A DNA stretch of 64,000 nt, taken from JBEBGV01 sp040081265 (GTDB lineage: Bacteria; Acidobacteriota; Vicinamibacteria; Vicinamibacterales; UBA2999). Under the pieces are notes generated by a model. It ran no database searches and had not been told where the DNA came from. It worked only from the letters and a program-made list of their open reading frames with translations. The translations under genes and the position numbers were made by a program. Shown piece after piece: positions 8,245-16,867 of this stretch. Numbering within the stretch: the stretch's first letter is position 1; each line of letters starts with the position of its first letter. The stretch spans positions 1 through 64,000 of the forward strand of contig JBEBGV010000016.1 of the NCBI GenBank assembly GCA_040081265.1. The letters are read 5' to 3'.

Positions 8245-9795
8245 CTAGGGAAACCAATGGCCGGTCAATGCAGACGTCTCATTGGACGTGATGCCGGGAA
8301 ACGGGCCTGCGGCTTGGTTCGTGTTGTTTGGGTCCAGAAACATCAGCGAGTCAAACCAGGTGCACGCCGGCGTCACTGAATTGAATGGGGGAACCGTTGG
8401 ATTGACGTGCCACATCCTGAGCACGTGACCGAATTCGTGCATCAAGATATGTTGGACCAAATTACCCAATCCCTGCCCTAACCGACTGGTCTGAATCTTT
8501 ACCTTCCCATATCCCTCTGGTGGCAGACCCGGAGTCGCTTCCCATAACCCCCCAGAGACCGTGGTGCTAGGCTCCACTGTAATGTTCGCTGAACCGGTCG
8601 TAATGACATTGAACACAACGCCAATGCCCAGCTCGCTCAGCTTGGTGTTCCACTTGTCGATGCCTTCAATGATGGTGGCCCGGTCGTCGGCGTTGATCCC
8701 GGAATCGATAGCTATCGTCCTTGTGTCTGTCCAAGGTGGGTCCAAGAATCCAGGCTGACAGCTAGCATTGACCACATAGGCGCCTGTCAGTGCCACTGTC
8801 AGCGTCGCATCGGCAATAGGTATGTCCCCATCGGTTGTGAATCTAAGGATGTAGTCCTTCGGCGTTGTGCCGGTGTTTGTTACTGTGCCGTTAAGCGTCA
8901 ATGCCGAAGTACTCTTAGCACCGACCCACGCAAATCCAACCTGTCCGAGTGAACCTCCAACGTCGTCCATGAGATGGGCGTTCAGCGTAGCCCCCAGGGC
9001 CCCAGATTCGTAGGCGTTCTGTACGGTCCCTATTAGAGAGAACGTACCGCCGGGACCCAGCGTAAAGCGATGATACTGCCGCCGGCCGTTCATCCCCGGC
9101 TGGTCTGCCGTGAAAGCGTTCGTCATGCTGAAGCGGATCAACGCATCGTCTTCTATTCCGCCGATCGTTGCTGAGTTAAAGAGAAGTGACCCTACGTTGT
9201 ATGTCTGGAACGGCTTCAGTGGGTCCTTGCGCGGTGATACTGAGAGGCTCCATCGATACAGGAAACCGGAGTCAACGTCCCATGACGTAATACGCACAGC
9301 GGTCACAATCTGACTTGGGTCCCGCGTCCCGTTGATGGTGGAACCGTAAAGGCCTGTATCCCACAGTGGAATCGTCTGATACGAATTGCCATCCACCTTC
9401 AAATATCTTGTGAACACCGACTCGTAGGCCCCGTTCCGAGTCCGCAGAGTCTCCAACTTGTACCACTGCTCAGTGGGACCACTGGTACTCGCTTTGATGT
9501 AGATCGACGCGACAAATGTGTCGCACGGATACATCGTGAGACCGTTCGCGAGAGAGAATTCCACGGTGTGCCCGGGATTCGGGTAGGCCCCGATTTCGGC
9601 AACCTGAGGCACTGGCGGAATCGACACAGGCATCGACGGCCTGCTCGCGGCTGCGGGACAAGCGGGCACTTCCGCCCTTGCGGTCTGCGGGTGCATGACG
9701 GTTATCGATAAGCCCACGCCAATTCCAAGTAGCAGAGGCAGTGATACCCGGCGCCAAGCCTGCCTCGTCACAGTCACTACGGAAACGCTAGTCAT
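8245..9795 (-). CDS. secreted metzincin-like zinc metalloprotease
   Basis: This 516-residue protein has an N-terminal signal region (hydrophobic stretch 17-33, cleavage near ARAEVPA). A long beta-rich region with Ig-like features follows, and then a C-terminal catalytic domain. The zinc site is HEFGHVLRMWH at residues 453-463. This matches the metzincin pattern HExxHxxGxxH except that the glycine is Arg460. SLMF near residue 485 could be the Met-turn. Members of this group (matrixin-like, M10) cut extracellular proteins. The unusual Arg may alter or weaken activity. It is followed closely by the secreted protein at 7586-8209. Confidence 0.75.
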   Translation of the reverse strand: MTSVSVVTVTRQAWRRVSLPLLLGIGVGLSITVMHPQTARAEVPACPAAASRPSMPVSIPPVPQVAEIGAYPNPGHTVEFSLANGLTMYPCDTFVASIYIKASTSGPTEQWYKLETLRTRNGAYESVFTRYLKVDGNSYQTIPLWDTGLYGSTINGTRDPSQIVTAVRITSWDVDSGFLYRWSLSVSPRKDPLKPFQTYNVGSLLFNSATIGGIEDDALIRFSMTNAFTADQPGMNGRRQYHRFTLGPGGTFSLIGTVQNAYESGALGATLNAHLMDDVGGSLGQVGFAWVGAKSTSALTLNGTVTNTGTTPKDYILRFTTDGDIPIADATLTVALTGAYVVNASCQPGFLDPPWTDTRTIAIDSGINADDRATIIEGIDKWNTKLSELGIGVVFNVITTGSANITVEPSTTVSGGLWEATPGLPPEGYGKVKIQTSRLGQGLGNLVQHILMHEFGHVLRMWHVNPTVPPFNSVTPACTWFDSLMFLDPNNTNQAAGPFPGITSNETSALTGHWFP

Positions 9796-10168
9796 CTAAG
9801 ACACCTGGATCCCTGAAAGGGAGAACACTGTGCGCAATCTCTGTGCAATACAACAACAAAGCGTGCAGACTTTCACACAGGTCCAAGGACTTGACAATGG
9901 CCTATTCAGGTCATCAAAGGGGGACGCGAACCTACTCGAAGAAGTGATTCTTCAGCTAGAGAGTGATCGCAGAAAAACATCGCCCACCATTGGTCCGACC
10001 AGCACTTGTAATCAGCCTACCGCATCGACACAGTTCGCCAAGGCCCCCTGTCTACAGGCGCCGTATGGCCTGGACGGGGCAGTCTCAGGACATCGACGCT
10101 AGTACACTCCTGACAGGCGCATTTTCAGACGTTCTAAACACGGCGGTGCCAGCGAAGGGGTGGATGCG
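9796..10168. other. intergenic region between divergent genes
   Basis: I see no supported gene, repeat or terminator in these 373 bases. They must contain the promoters for the leftward protease gene and the rightward pair 10,169-11,380. A GTG-started frame across part of it is discussed under rejected items. Confidence 0.5.
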
Positions 10169-10498
10169 ATGGGAATCACGATCACGGGCCTCGACGACAT
10201 TCGGCGACACCTGCGACAGTCGCAGCAACATGCCGAGTCTCTCTCCGGAACTCACGACGTCCCCATCGCAAAACTGCTGACTTCGGAGTTCATGCTGCTC
10301 AACACAGACTTTGAGTCAGTCGACGCGATGTTCGCGGCAAGTGGCTACAAGATCGAGTCGAGCCAGGATCTCAAGTCCGTCCCAGATGAAGCCTGGGATT
10401 CCTTCGTGAGGTCTCGAACCAGGTTTGGTTCCTGGGAAGAGCTGCTGTCTGAGGCGGCGAAGGAGTATCTCGGCCGACGGCTCATGGGTGAGGCATAG
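10169..10498 (+). CDS. conserved small hypothetical protein, 109 residues
   Basis: ATG 10,169 has AAGGGG eight bases upstream. The product begins MGITITGLDDIRRHLRQ and has the pattern VPIAKLLTSEFML, then FESVDAMFAASGYKI, then WDSFVRSRTRFGSWEELLSEA (shortened). I recall this spacing of acidic and aromatic residues from small uncharacterised proteins found on mobile elements, but I cannot name a function. The next gene follows after nine bases, so they form an operon. Confidence 0.65.
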   Translation: MGITITGLDDIRRHLRQSQQHAESLSGTHDVPIAKLLTSEFMLLNTDFESVDAMFAASGYKIESSQDLKSVPDEAWDSFVRSRTRFGSWEELLSEAAKEYLGRRLMGEA

Positions 10499-10507
10499 AC
10501 CGTTCTC

Positions 10508-11380
10508 ATGACGTCGGACATACGTCGAGCCCTACGGGAGTTTCAGGACTACACCGACGACATCCAGAAGTCAGGATTCCTGACGTTCGGTGATGCTCTT
10601 ACGCGACTACTCAATGTCCTAGAGCTGACGACACCCCTGGGCTTCCTCGTCGGGCGAGCCTTGCCACCGACAGACTTCGACGAATGGCATCGCGTTGCCA
10701 TGGCCGAACCTGGGGGGATGGGAGGCCAGCGCGAATTGCGCTGGCCCTCGGAGAGTGCCGATCGCCTGGCTTTGCAGCTTGAGCTAGTGCGTCGGGTTTC
10801 GGATGGTCGACTTGAACTCTTTGAGTTCTCTCACACGTTCCTGACGACCGAGACTCGATACGACGACATGGTGCGCGCGTTCTCGTCGCATGTCGTTCGT
10901 CCTTTCGCGCGGGATCTGATCAGACTGCTCCATACTCAACCAGAATTGGAGGAATCTGCTGAGGTCCCTGCGCCTTCAATCACTCACGCCTCGTTCGTGA
11001 GTCCGAGCAGGATCACGGATTTGCAAGCGATCAGGTCGAGCACACACGATGTCCGAAAGCTGGTTCGTCTCTGTGAGGAGCTGAACCTTAGTTACATGCA
11101 CCAGTGCTACTTCGCGGTTGCCATGCTGACTCGCGCTGTCCTGGACCACGTCCCTCCATTCTTTGGAGTTGGGACGTTCAATGAAGTCGTGCACAACTAT
11201 TCTTGGGGACGTTCACGCCAAGACGCGATGATGCATCTCCAGAACTCGGCGCGGAAGATTGCTGACCTTCACCTGCACTCCAAGGCTTCCGCCGACGAGA
11301 TCCTCCCGAACCAGGCGCAGGTGAACTTCGGTCCGACCTTGGACGTGCTTTTAGCGGAAGTCATCAAGCTGTTGAAGTGA
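10508..11380 (+). CDS. conserved hypothetical protein, 290 residues, helical
   Basis: The protein is mostly helical, with an N-terminal half of variable sequence and a conserved-looking C-terminal half. That half contains LTRAVLDHVPPFFGVGTFNEV, shown here in part, then NSARKIADLHLHSKAS and a final LDVLLAEVIKLLK. This C-terminal pattern recurs, from memory, in uncharacterised proteins near mobile or defence genes. A HEPN-like helical bundle is possible, but no catalytic RxxxxH is obvious. Its stop codon falls exactly where a truncated copy of the 56-residue small gene begins (11,376), so its 3' end marks a recombination junction. Confidence 0.65.
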   Translation: MTSDIRRALREFQDYTDDIQKSGFLTFGDALTRLLNVLELTTPLGFLVGRALPPTDFDEWHRVAMAEPGGMGGQRELRWPSESADRLALQLELVRRVSDGRLELFEFSHTFLTTETRYDDMVRAFSSHVVRPFARDLIRLLHTQPELEESAEVPAPSITHASFVSPSRITDLQAIRSSTHDVRKLVRLCEELNLSYMHQCYFAVAMLTRAVLDHVPPFFGVGTFNEVVHNYSWGRSRQDAMMHLQNSARKIADLHLHSKASADEILPNQAQVNFGPTLDVLLAEVIKLLK

Positions 11381-11525
11381 CCTTCATAAGGCGAGTCGAA
11401 CTCTTGAGAAGCTCGCTCGCAAACTTTGGAAATGGACCAGAATAACCGGGACCAGACTGAAGCGGAGGACGAGCGCATCGCGAGAGAACTCGATAAGCTC
11501 AATTCCCGACAACGTGCTGCGTAGG
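11376..11525 (+). pseudogene. truncated, frameshifted copy of the 864-1034 small gene
   Basis: From GTGACCTTCAT onward this stretch aligns with 875-1034. Translation gives SDLHKASRTLEKLARKLWKW in the first frame. After a one-base deletion near 11,438 the next frame gives ERIARELDKLNSRQRAA and a TAG at 11,523. The matching intact copy reads DLHRDTSRTFEKLALKLWKW and ERVARELERLRSRRRAA. The start codon and CxxC end are missing, replaced by the end of the 290-residue gene. It is dead as a gene but shows that this small gene was carried at least twice. Confidence 0.7.
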
Positions 11526-11782
11526 TTGTGGCGTCCACCCCGTTCGTGCGGATCTATCCAGAATCCTGCGGTTAGATTCCGTTGGGTCGGAGTTCCGAGC
11601 CAATCGAAAAATTCCTAGACGCCTAACCCTCTTACTAATCAAGACGGGCGGACATCTCTAGGCGCCTTCCTATTGCGGAAATGTAGGAGGTGACGACACG
11701 GGAGTCAGCAGGAAGGCGTGAATATCACCTCCAATGGTTCCATAACCAACAGCCCACAGATCGAATCCAGGAAGATCAAACG

Positions 11783-12283
11783 CTACGCGTCACGCTCGAC
11801 AGAATAGTAGGTGTTATATTCTGAAAGATGACCGCGCGAGAAGGGAACGAGGAACTCTAGGGCTTTTCGTTTCTTTTGGTGAGCTCCCTCTCCCTGGGGA
11901 ACGTCCGGCCCCCAGCCAAACCCATCATGGTTGCCGAGGATAGAGTAGATGGGGACTTCTTCGCCGTCCCTTTTCTTCGGCCGGTACCTCTCCAGGACCT
12001 CGCTGAACGCCGCCCATTGATACTGTGCCAGTCCAGGATCATTCCCATCGTGAATTACATCCCCGCCGAGAACGAGGCAATCTGGGTTGAGCGACTCAAG
12101 TGACTCAAGTGCGGCCTGGAAACCTTCCTTGGATCTTTCGAGGTTCCTTGCCCCTATGTGAATGGCCGTAAGGTGCGCCACGCGCAGTGGCGACTTGCCG
12201 TCCAAGTTAGGACCCTGAGGAAGGCCAGGCTTCTGCGGGAAGATTGGTGAACTCTGCCGCACTTCACATCTTGGCTCAGGCAT
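11783..12283 (-). pseudogene. decayed calcineurin-like metallophosphoesterase
   Basis: The 166-residue frame holds the N-terminal metal-binding motifs of the family: VAHLTAIH (37-42), LGGDVIHDG (72-80) and LGNHDG (116-121). The first motif is normally DxH with HLTDIH, so the metal-binding aspartate is replaced by alanine. The frame stops at TAG (11,783-11,785), while the same frame continues beyond it as RLIFLDS, exactly the strand that follows YYSVERD in intact enzymes. Then it degenerates. The C-terminal GHxH metal site is absent. Both the lost ligand and the nonsense codon indicate a pseudogene. Confidence 0.75.
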
Positions 12284-12353
12284 CTTCTAACCCTCACGCA
12301 TGGTGTCGATTGACCTTCCCCACCTTTAGAGTTGATCGATCTGAGTCCGGCAG

Positions 12354-12507
12354 CGAATGTTACTGGGATGGCTGGGAACGAATCAACGCCTGACGGTCCG
12401 CTACGAACGCCGTCCCTGCGTCCACGAGGCGTTCTTATCGCTGGCCTGTTCACTCGTATGCTGGTACTACCTCAAGCCCACGATCTAATTTCGCAACGTG
12501 CTCTAAG
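12354..12507 (+). mobile_element. IS5-type insertion sequence remnant (transposase C-terminus and right end)
   Basis: In one frame from about 12,357 to TAA at 12,486-12,488 the sequence encodes LTVRYERRPCVHEAFLSL (in part) and ends CWYYLKPTI. This nearly matches the end of the transposase at 24,366-25,175, which ends CWYYLKPVI. The DNA then continues with 23 bases identical to that element's right terminal repeat (12,485-12,507). Everything upstream of about residue 225 of the transposase is missing. It lies in the same orientation as the intact copy 11.8 kb away. Confidence 0.85.
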
Positions 12508-12645
12508 CAAAGCATCCCGGACCGTCTCCGTCCATTCGGTTATCCACACCACCCAGCGAACTGACAGGGGTTCTCGTCGAACAGCGCTTTGAGGATCGTC
12601 ACGCATGCGCCGGTGATAGTGGGCATGGTCAGGGGATGTCGTTCG

Positions 12646-13587
12646 TTATGATGTGAACCGAACGTTGTCAATGAAGAAGTCCCAAGTGCAGCAGCCGCCT
12701 GGAGCGGTCCCGGCCGATATGACAATGCTCTGAATGTTCTTGTCATTCAGTGCTATCGTGCCGGCACCCGACAAGAAGTTCGCGGCGAGCGTGATCGTCT
12801 TCACCTCCCCGAGGTCATCTTGGACCTTATACGTAACCGTTACCGTGTTGCCGTTCACGATGAATACGCTAAACGACGACGCAGGTTTGGCAAACGACAA
12901 CGTGATCGCTGGGAGACATCCAGAACAAAAGCTCGCGGTGCCGTAAACGTTACTTCGGTCGACCGGAAGGTTAGTCGCGCCCGACAGGACTTGGCCTCCC
13001 GATACCGTAAGACCCGCGACAGTTATCGGAGGCTTGATGCCGGAAAATACGCCTGGACCACTAAACGTCTCGAAGTCGACAAGTCCGCGACTGAACGTCA
13101 GATCGGCAACATCGCCGCCTTGCCCACTGTAAGAGGACGCCACATTCGGGACCCAACCGCCGCAACCTGAGGCGCAGTACTTCGAGCCGATTTTTTCAAT
13201 TGTTGTAAATCCCTTGTTCAGATAGCTCTTCCTAATGAACTTCGTGACCGTCTGAATACCTTCAGCGAACGAAGAAAATGGCGAACTCGGACAATCGCCG
13301 TTGTAGAACCAACTCCACGCATTGAAGCCTTCGGGGCGACAAGCTGCCCACACAGTCCCAAAGCTGGATTCAGCGCCGGAGATTGCGACGATGAGTCGTG
13401 GATCGACGTTGTGCGTAACACCACTATCAAAAAATACAGGACCATTTCCTGCGATCGGCGAATGCTTCTGGACCAGATAGTTGTCAATCGACGTACCCAG
13501 ATTTGGATCAAACGGGCCGGCACTGATCACCATCGAGAAGGCAAGAACAATCACCGAAATCAAAGCGGATTGGCGCACGTTCGACAC
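12646..13587 (-). CDS. secreted lysozyme/transglycosylase-like protein with C-terminal beta domain
   Basis: The 313-residue product has a signal peptide (about 1-23, ending VISAG). A helical domain follows with VDPRLIVAISGAESSFGT around residues 61-78, where E73 sits like the catalytic glutamate of lytic transglycosylases (ESsFG). From about residue 168 a beta-sandwich begins (VDFETFSGPGVFSGIKPP), ending TWDFFIDNVRF, a pattern common in secreted surface-binding modules. It would act on peptidoglycan outside the inner membrane. The two following genes (leftward reading from 15,110) also encode exported proteins. Confidence 0.65.
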   Translation of the reverse strand: MSNVRQSALISVIVLAFSMVISAGPFDPNLGTSIDNYLVQKHSPIAGNGPVFFDSGVTHNVDPRLIVAISGAESSFGTVWAACRPEGFNAWSWFYNGDCPSSPFSSFAEGIQTVTKFIRKSYLNKGFTTIEKIGSKYCASGCGGWVPNVASSYSGQGGDVADLTFSRGLVDFETFSGPGVFSGIKPPITVAGLTVSGGQVLSGATNLPVDRSNVYGTASFCSGCLPAITLSFAKPASSFSVFIVNGNTVTVTYKVQDDLGEVKTITLAANFLSGAGTIALNDKNIQSIVISAGTAPGGCCTWDFFIDNVRFTS

Positions 13588-13612
13588 TCCTCCGACTAGA
13601 GATCTGAAACGA

Positions 13613-14437
13613 CTAAAAGCTGACGCTATTCAAAAGCTGCTGGAAACTTGCTCGAAACTGGGCTTCGTCCGGATTGCCGACAACGAACGAAAGATAAAAC
13701 TTGTACAAGCGGGTACCCGCCGGGCAATAGACCGCGATGTTCTTATAGCTCAGTGTTGCGGAGAACATATCGGTGTACGTCACTTCCGTGCACGACACAC
13801 CGGACACCACCATCGATCGCGTCGAAACGGACAACGAGTCGAGAACCTCTTGGGCGATGTAGTCGTTCAGTGGTGGGGGGGGCAAGGGAATGGCTGTCAC
13901 GTCGATCTCCGCGCCGTGAACTGGGATTACGCCTCCCTGCTGGTAATTCCCGAGAAAGTTATTGAGCGAGAGCGGTCCGCCGACAAGAGCTGACCTCGGA
14001 TTGACGGAGAACGTTGCCGGAGGAGCTAGAACGAGCACCGCGACCGACGGGGAAACCGTGCGCCTCAACTCACCTCTAAAAGCCGCCGACACTTGGAAAA
14101 CTGCTCGGCCCGGGACCGTCTCAGTGACGCTGACCGCCAGCGTGTATTTCTTGTCGTCGGCGACACTGTCGCCATGCGTGCCATCGTCGTACATGCGTCC
14201 AAGGTTGGCGAGGACTCTCCCGGATACATCAACCCGAAGCAGATTCACGCTGGTTGGGAGCAAGGAGACGTCTGCAATCGCTGCCGCGACACTCACACTA
14301 GCCACCGGGCCAGTACCAACAACCATTGGTGACACCGTGACCGGACCAACAGCGGGAGCAGCCTGAAGCCACACGACCGCTGAGACCGCAATTGCAATCG
14401 CCAGACAGCCTGTGAAAATGGATTTCTTCAATGTCAT
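13613..14437 (-). CDS. exported protein with choice-of-anchor-like N-terminal domain
   Basis: This 274-residue protein has a signal peptide (about 1-27, ending WLQAAP). Its first domain has the order VSPMVVGTGPVASVSV, LLPTSVNLLRVD, LGRMYDDGTHGDSVADD and YTLAVSV. I know that order from the 'choice-of-anchor X' type of Ig-like surface domain, in which the Asp/Gly cluster probably binds calcium. The C-terminal half (after ALVGGPLSLNNF) is unassigned and ends FRASFQQLLNSVSF. It sits 25 bp downstream of... no overlap with its neighbour at 12,646-13,587, reading the same way. Confidence 0.6.
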   Translation of the reverse strand: MTLKKSIFTGCLAIAIAVSAVVWLQAAPAVGPVTVSPMVVGTGPVASVSVAAAIADVSLLPTSVNLLRVDVSGRVLANLGRMYDDGTHGDSVADDKKYTLAVSVTETVPGRAVFQVSAAFRGELRRTVSPSVAVLVLAPPATFSVNPRSALVGGPLSLNNFLGNYQQGGVIPVHGAEIDVTAIPLPPPPLNDYIAQEVLDSLSVSTRSMVVSGVSCTEVTYTDMFSATLSYKNIAVYCPAGTRLYKFYLSFVVGNPDEAQFRASFQQLLNSVSF

Positions 14438-14468
14438 GGTGTTTGCTTAAGTAAAGCACCCGAGATCG

Positions 14469-15110
14469 TTACTGTCCAGCCGACTTATGCACATCGGCCT
14501 CTGCAGAGAGTCGATTCCTTCGCTTTCGCCACATGGCGCCAAGCCCGCCAAGCAACACGAGACTCAAAGTTCCAGGCTCTGGAACAACAGTGACAGTCGG
14601 AGTGTCGTAAGTCAGATTGTCTAGCGTGAACGATCCGCCGAAAGCATCCGCCGTCAGAGTGATGTAGGAGATGTCGAGAGCAGACAACGCGAGCCACTCA
14701 CTCGGCAAACTTCCAAGATCTCCTGACAGGGCAAGATTCGACGCAAAGGCAGATGACACCGTTCCCAGGGGGCTGTCCAAAGCGTCGAACGCTGACAGCG
14801 TAACGGGAGCGAGGTAGTTGAAGTAGCCGCTGACGCTGACCACTGGACTTGCGAAATCCACTCGCATCGGCCCACCGTCATCAAACACAACGTTGTTGCC
14901 CGACTGCGGTGGAAACTCAAACTCATTTAGAGATATCCCAGCCGTGAGGACGGTCGCGTTGGAGAACGTCAGCCCGGTGAATTGGCTGATGACGAGATCG
15001 CCGTCGGCAAGCGTATCGAAGTCGATGGTGATCGGGCCTGCGAGGGCGAGCTGAGGAACTGCGCCGAGGAATGAGACGAGAGCGATACGCGAGAGAATGC
15101 GCGACAGCAT
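14469..15110 (-). CDS. PEP-CTERM sorting-signal exported protein
   Basis: ATG at 15,110 is preceded by GGAGGT, which fixes the start; codons upstream are in frame but have no site. The 213-residue product has a signal peptide (MLSRILSRIALVSFL... to ALAG). A beta-sandwich begins ITIDFDTLADGDLV. The C-terminal sorting signal VPEPGTLSLVLLGGLGAM is followed by RKRRNR. PEP-CTERM proteins are processed by exosortase and usually belong to extracellular matrix systems. No exosortase gene is in this window. The tail after the basic cluster is about a dozen residues longer than usual. Confidence 0.8.
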   Translation of the reverse strand: MLSRILSRIALVSFLGAVPQLALAGPITIDFDTLADGDLVISQFTGLTFSNATVLTAGISLNEFEFPPQSGNNVVFDDGGPMRVDFASPVVSVSGYFNYLAPVTLSAFDALDSPLGTVSSAFASNLALSGDLGSLPSEWLALSALDISYITLTADAFGGSFTLDNLTYDTPTVTVVPEPGTLSLVLLGGLGAMWRKRRNRLSAEADVHKSAGQ

Positions 15111-15445
15111 CTGGACCTCCAACACTATGTGAAGCTGGGCTTTGAACTGGAGCCTAGGGGTGCGGAGAACGTATGTCAAGCAGTGTTTCGCCCGTTCTTC
15201 ACTGCCTGCCTCTTAAGGTCTGACGGAGGCAGTCTTTAGGTTGCGACGTAGCGAACTACGGTCGACGGGGAACGTACTGGTGAGTGTCCGGATTACGAAT
15301 ACGTAATCGTTGACCTAGAAGGGCTATGGGGTAACGCCAAGCGCCATTCGGTTTGGACGCCGGTGATTCCGCAGAATGAAAAACCGCCGGGTGAATTCAC
15401 TCGGCGGATGGACGCACTTGGCGTCCGATTTGTGGTTCTACATCG
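15111..15445. other. intergenic region with inverted repeat and terminator
   Basis: No gene is supported in these 335 bases. They hold an inverted repeat GATTACG-AATA-CGTAATC (15,291-15,308), which is operator-like, and a leftward intrinsic terminator (15,379-15,407) belonging to the gene at 15,446-16,318. Confidence 0.6.
15379..15407 (-). terminator. rho-independent terminator, leftward
   Basis: Read on the minus strand, a hairpin with stem CCGCCG-GTG / CAC-CGGCGG (15,384-15,407, one mismatched pair around GTGAATTCAC) is followed by TTTTTC. It lies 39 bases after the stop of the DUF932 gene and ends that leftward operon. Confidence 0.75.
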
Positions 15446-16318
15446 CTATGCCTGCGATGCCGACTCTTCCCGGCCGGCTGCTTCGATGACCTCTCCATCC
15501 AGAACTGGGAATACCCTCTGGAAGCTGGCATTCACCCTCTCCAGCAAGTCGAACGCCGTCCTGGCGCTCCGCATGCTGTGCGTCGCGTGATGGGTCAGTC
15601 GGTTGTATGCATCGAACACAGTCGTTGGAGTGGCCCAGAGCATCTCTCCGCGCAACCCATCGAATCGCCCCTGGAGCGACTGCTTGAGGATGGATTCAAT
15701 GTCGTCGCGGGTTGCTCTTTGTTCCGACCACTGTCGATAGAGCTGAACGATCTGGTCGAATCGAGTCAGGTAGTCAGCAAGCTGACCAGCCATCATCTCG
15801 ATGGGAATCTCGCCAGCGTGAATCGACACGAAGCCTCCGGCGAAGGCTCCACCGCCTCCAACTGCCAGGTTTGTACACACGAATCGGAAGGCTCCGATGT
15901 GAACAGCAATCCCTGAAGAACCATCGTACGTGTTGCGGATCTGCAGACAGGGACAGATGGTGTCTTCTCCCAACACCGGACTGGCCAGCGATGGGAACTT
16001 GAAGATGGCTCGCATCCTTGCTCCCTGACGGTCCACGTAAATACCACGTGGCACCGGGCCGACATCGAGCGGTTCAATGGCCTGCTCGATGACGTCTAGA
16101 ATCCTCCTGTGCGGTACCATCACATAACGATTGGACACGACCGCAATGGCTTGCCCGGTGTCCTCGCGAACGATCGCACGACGGCTCGGAATCGCCTGGT
16201 GGCCGTCCGGTCCGTCGCAGTAGACAGGCTGTAGGCTAACTTCAAAATCAGCGGGGTTCCCTCTAGCCCTGTCGGCGTTGAGACTGCTGCTTAGATCTAC
16301 CGATTGTCTTCGACTCAT
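15446..16318 (-). CDS. DUF932 phage/plasmid-type protein
   Basis: ATG at 16,318 follows GGAGCAGCC; longer frames upstream lack such a site. The 290-residue product has the features of the DUF932 family found on phages, plasmids and integrative elements. These include a central VVSNRYVMVPHRRILD (about residue 60), a Gly-rich FVCTNLAVGGGGAFAGG near 160, and a helical C-terminus with HSMRSARTAFDLLERVN. The biochemical role of the family is not established; DNA-element maintenance or anti-restriction has been suggested for relatives. It ends an operon with the SpoVG-like and RadC-like genes upstream. Confidence 0.75.
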   Translation of the reverse strand: MSRRQSVDLSSSLNADRARGNPADFEVSLQPVYCDGPDGHQAIPSRRAIVREDTGQAIAVVSNRYVMVPHRRILDVIEQAIEPLDVGPVPRGIYVDRQGARMRAIFKFPSLASPVLGEDTICPCLQIRNTYDGSSGIAVHIGAFRFVCTNLAVGGGGAFAGGFVSIHAGEIPIEMMAGQLADYLTRFDQIVQLYRQWSEQRATRDDIESILKQSLQGRFDGLRGEMLWATPTTVFDAYNRLTHHATHSMRSARTAFDLLERVNASFQRVFPVLDGEVIEAAGREESASQA

Positions 16319-16420
16319 GGCTGCTCCTTCACGAAGGACTGGTTGTGTTTCCTGGATCGAGGAAAGGCCTATGGAAGCTGTCGAAGCTGTGGACGTACAA
16401 GGCACGCCCACAAGCTCCTT

Positions 16421-16448
16421 GGAAAACGCAGTAAGAACCGCGTTTTCC
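16421..16448. promoter_or_regulatory. hairpin between two leftward genes
   Basis: GGAAAACGC (16,421-16,429) pairs with GCGTTTTCC (16,440-16,448) around a ten-base loop. An outer AGCTGTGG (16,385-16,392) can also pair with CCACAGCT (16,447-16,454). It sits in the 219-bp gap between the SpoVG-like gene and the DUF932 gene. It may stop or modulate transcription between them. Confidence 0.45.
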
Positions 16449-16537
16449 ACAGCTGCCACAGGCACTGCTGGGTTTCGGTTGTCGGGGATGAACGAAGCGG
16501 ATTGTCCGGGCTCTCGCCCGTAACGGTTCGGAGGGGT

Positions 16538-16840
16538 CTACTGCTCGAGTGCTACCTGTTCCTCGAACTCGGCGTATGCCTTGAGGATCAGGTCTCTCAC
16601 TGCTTCCTGGGATGCTGCGTCAGCAACTGGTCGGAGTAGAGCGAAGCTTCTTCGCTCTCCGTTGACCGCGTACTGACGGGCCGGGAAGGTTACGTTTCGG
16701 CTGTCACCGACACGTCGCTCCCAGACACCGAAGCCGATTAGCTTCAACCCTGAGAGTGGTCCTTCCGTGAAGTGCAGCTCTGCATCAGCCAGTCTTCCTG
16801 GCGGATTCGAGCGTTCGTTCGCGATGATTCTGATTTGCAT
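16538..16840 (-). CDS. SpoVG-like mobile-element protein, 100 residues
   Basis: The protein begins MQIRIIANERSNPPGRLADA and continues with GLKLIGFGVWERR, NVTFPARQY, GERRSFALLRP and VRDLILKAY. This order resembles SpoVG: a small N-terminal beta motif, an 'FPA/MPS' strand and a C-terminal helix. SpoVG binds nucleic acid, and relatives are common on plasmids and phages; the assignment here is by pattern only. A second, broken copy lies at 29,270-29,567 with about four fifths of residues identical over the shared 82. It is 27 bp downstream of the RadC-like gene. Confidence 0.7.
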   Translation of the reverse strand: MQIRIIANERSNPPGRLADAELHFTEGPLSGLKLIGFGVWERRVGDSRNVTFPARQYAVNGERRSFALLRPVADAASQEAVRDLILKAYAEFEEQVALEQ

Positions 16841-16867
16841 CTGGCCCTTTCCTTTCTTCGTCTCACG

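Noticed and set aside
9830..10102. GTG-started 90-codon frame with GGGAG upstream
   Set aside because: Composition is unlike a folded protein and it lies where two divergent promoters must be. The ribosome-like site alone is not enough.
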